DNA of 6,032 bases. It comes from Lachnospiraceae bacterium. Its GTDB lineage: Bacteria; Bacillota; Clostridia; Lachnospirales; Lachnospiraceae. The notes under the pieces are model-generated. The model saw only the letters and a list, made by a program, of their open reading frames with translations, made no database searches and was not told where the DNA came from. Within the stretch, counting starts at the first letter, position 1; the number at the start of each line of letters is the position of its first letter. The stretch lies in assembly GCA_021202715.1 (NCBI GenBank), contig JAJQCL010000209.1, positions 1 to 6,032 of the forward strand. Direction: 5' to 3'. The position numbers were made by a program, and so were the translations under genes. Below are positions 5,112 through 6,032 of this stretch, piece by piece.

Positions 5112-6032
5112 ATGCTGGAGCTGCACTTTATCAACGTGGGGGACGGCGATGCGATCCTGATCCGGGAGGAGTCTGATGGACGACGCTTTGACATGCTGGT
5201 GGATGCGGGGCGCCCGGAGGTATTGCCGGAGGAGGGCTCTCTGCGGCTTCCTGCGGCGGACTATCTGGCGGGGCTGGGTGTGACACATCTGGACCTTTTG
5301 GTTGTCACACATCTGCACATCGATCATTTCGGCGGCGTGGCGCGACTGCTTCCCTGGACACGTGTTGATCTGGTTCTCTCCGGCTATTTTCCGCCGGATC
5401 CTGGCGCTCGGATCGAACGGATCTCCGGGGAAAAGACAGTGCTGGGGCTGATCGACTGTCTCAACGACTGGTCCGGAATTGTGGCGTCGATGAGAAAGCG
5501 CGGTGTGCGTCGGACCGCTGTGACGGAGACGGTTCATCTTGAACCGGTTCCCGGGCTGGCGTTGGAGTTCCTGTGCCCGAATCCGGAAGAAATGAGACGG
5601 CAGACGGTGAGTTGGTACGAGCTGTTTGCCGGGGAGGATCTGCCGGAGGAGGAGCTATATCGCTCCTCGAAGCTGCGCAATCCTCTCTCCCTGCGCGTGC
5701 GCCTGCATTATGCCGGCCGGGAAATTGAACTGTCCGGCGACTGCCTGGGCGCCGGATGGGAGGAGAGCGGGAAGAGGCCCTGCGATCTCTGGAAGGTCCC
5801 CCATCATGGGGATATCAAGTCTGTGACACCGGAACTGGTCGCAGCGCTGCATCCGCGTTGTGCGGTGATTTCCTGTGAGAAAGGCTACAATGAAAAAAAA
5901 GACCGGCCTTCGGCTTATGTGATCGATCTGCTGCGGCAGAACGGTGCGGAGGTCTGGTTTACCGATACCTATGAGGCTCCGTGGTATACCTCCGGCCGCC
6001 ATCGGGCGGCAGTGTTCACCGTGAGGAGCGAC
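5112..6032 (+). CDS. ComEC-like metallo-beta-lactamase-fold hydrolase (3' end outside window)
   Basis: An open frame of 307 codons runs from ATG 5112 to the window edge with no stop. The N-terminus HFINVGDGDAILI (5-17) followed by LVDAG (29-33) matches the opening of the metallo-beta-lactamase domain in ComEC/Rec2 (usual form 'VGQGD'). The main metal-binding motif THLHIDH is complete at 66-72 (H67, H69, D71, H72). SGDC supplies the bridging aspartate D210, and VPHHGD at 229-234 matches the 'PHHGS' motif of ComEC-like proteins, with Asp for Ser. H142 is the only other obvious candidate ligand between these motifs. The stretch after 234 (AVISCEKGYN, RPSAYVIDLL, VWFTDTYEA) follows the ComEC-like C-terminal half, so the domain is probably nearly complete. 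No signal peptide or membrane segment is visible, so it appears to be a soluble cytoplasmic stand-alone domain rather than the DNA-uptake channel. Family members act on phosphodiesters or remain uncharacterised; the substrate is unknown. It is coupled to the preceding membrane-protein gene. Confidence 0.9.
   Translation, partial: MLELHFINVGDGDAILIREESDGRRFDMLVDAGRPEVLPEEGSLRLPAADYLAGLGVTHLDLLVVTHLHIDHFGGVARLLPWTRVDLVLSGYFPPDPGARIERISGEKTVLGLIDCLNDWSGIVASMRKRGVRRTAVTETVHLEPVPGLALEFLCPNPEEMRRQTVSWYELFAGEDLPEEELYRSSKLRNPLSLRVRLHYAGREIELSGDCLGAGWEESGKRPCDLWKVPHHGDIKSVTPELVAALHPRCAVISCEKGYNEKKDRPSAYVIDLLRQNGAEVWFTDTYEAPWYTSGRHRAAVFTVRSD

Noticed and set aside
4794..5537. Open frame of 247 codons on the - strand across the membrane-protein/hydrolase junction
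   Set aside because: It spans the junction of two supported + strand genes, shows no recognisable domain and is rich in His, Arg and Gln, as is usual for shadow frames.
5893..5900. Run of eight A residues in the hydrolase gene as a slippage or frameshift site
   Set aside because: The frame continues through the run with family-like sequence on both sides, and no convincing downstream stem was found. It could in principle be phase-variable, but nothing in the sequence supports this.
4512..6032. Known anti-phage defence system
   Set aside because: A four-helix membrane protein next to a metallo-hydrolase superficially resembles effector pairs, but no sensor, nucleotide cyclase, ATPase or nuclease partner is visible, and the neighbourhood looks like ordinary chromosomal genes.

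Overview
The window looks like chromosomal DNA from a moderately GC-rich Gram-positive anaerobe, most likely a Clostridia/Lachnospiraceae-type gut bacterium. This is inferred from AAGGAG-type ribosome binding sites, G/C-rich third codon positions, and a lipoprotein with an LAAC lipobox followed by a Ser/Asp/Glu-rich linker, all typical of that group. No RNA gene, mobile element, CRISPR array or phage gene is visible. Every convincing gene is on the + strand.

Positions 1-4463 hold most of a binding-protein-dependent ABC importer operon of the Fe(III)/polyamine/2-aminoethylphosphonate-like branch. In order: a possible 12-codon tail of an unidentified upstream gene (2-40); a permease with two fused transmembrane halves (64-1890); its ATPase (1925-3043); a GC-rich intercistronic hairpin with no U-tract (3058-3089); and a lipoprotein solute-binding protein (3141-4379). 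A hairpin with five T residues (4421-4463) probably ends the unit. The binding protein would capture the substrate outside the membrane, the fused permease would form the channel, and two ATPase subunits would power it. The substrate cannot be read from sequence; iron is a family-level default only.

Positions 4464-6032 hold a second, tightly coupled pair: a small protein with four predicted membrane segments and highly charged ends (4512-5108), of no family I recognise, and, 3 nt later, a ComEC-like metallo-beta-lactamase-fold hydrolase (5112 to beyond the window end). The second gene has no stop codon in the window.

Most of the window is an ordinary transporter operon. The points most worth a second look are the uncharacterised membrane-protein/metallo-hydrolase pair, the strong hairpin between ATPase and binding-protein genes, and the probable TTG start of the permease. 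I see no firm evidence of a new biological system.
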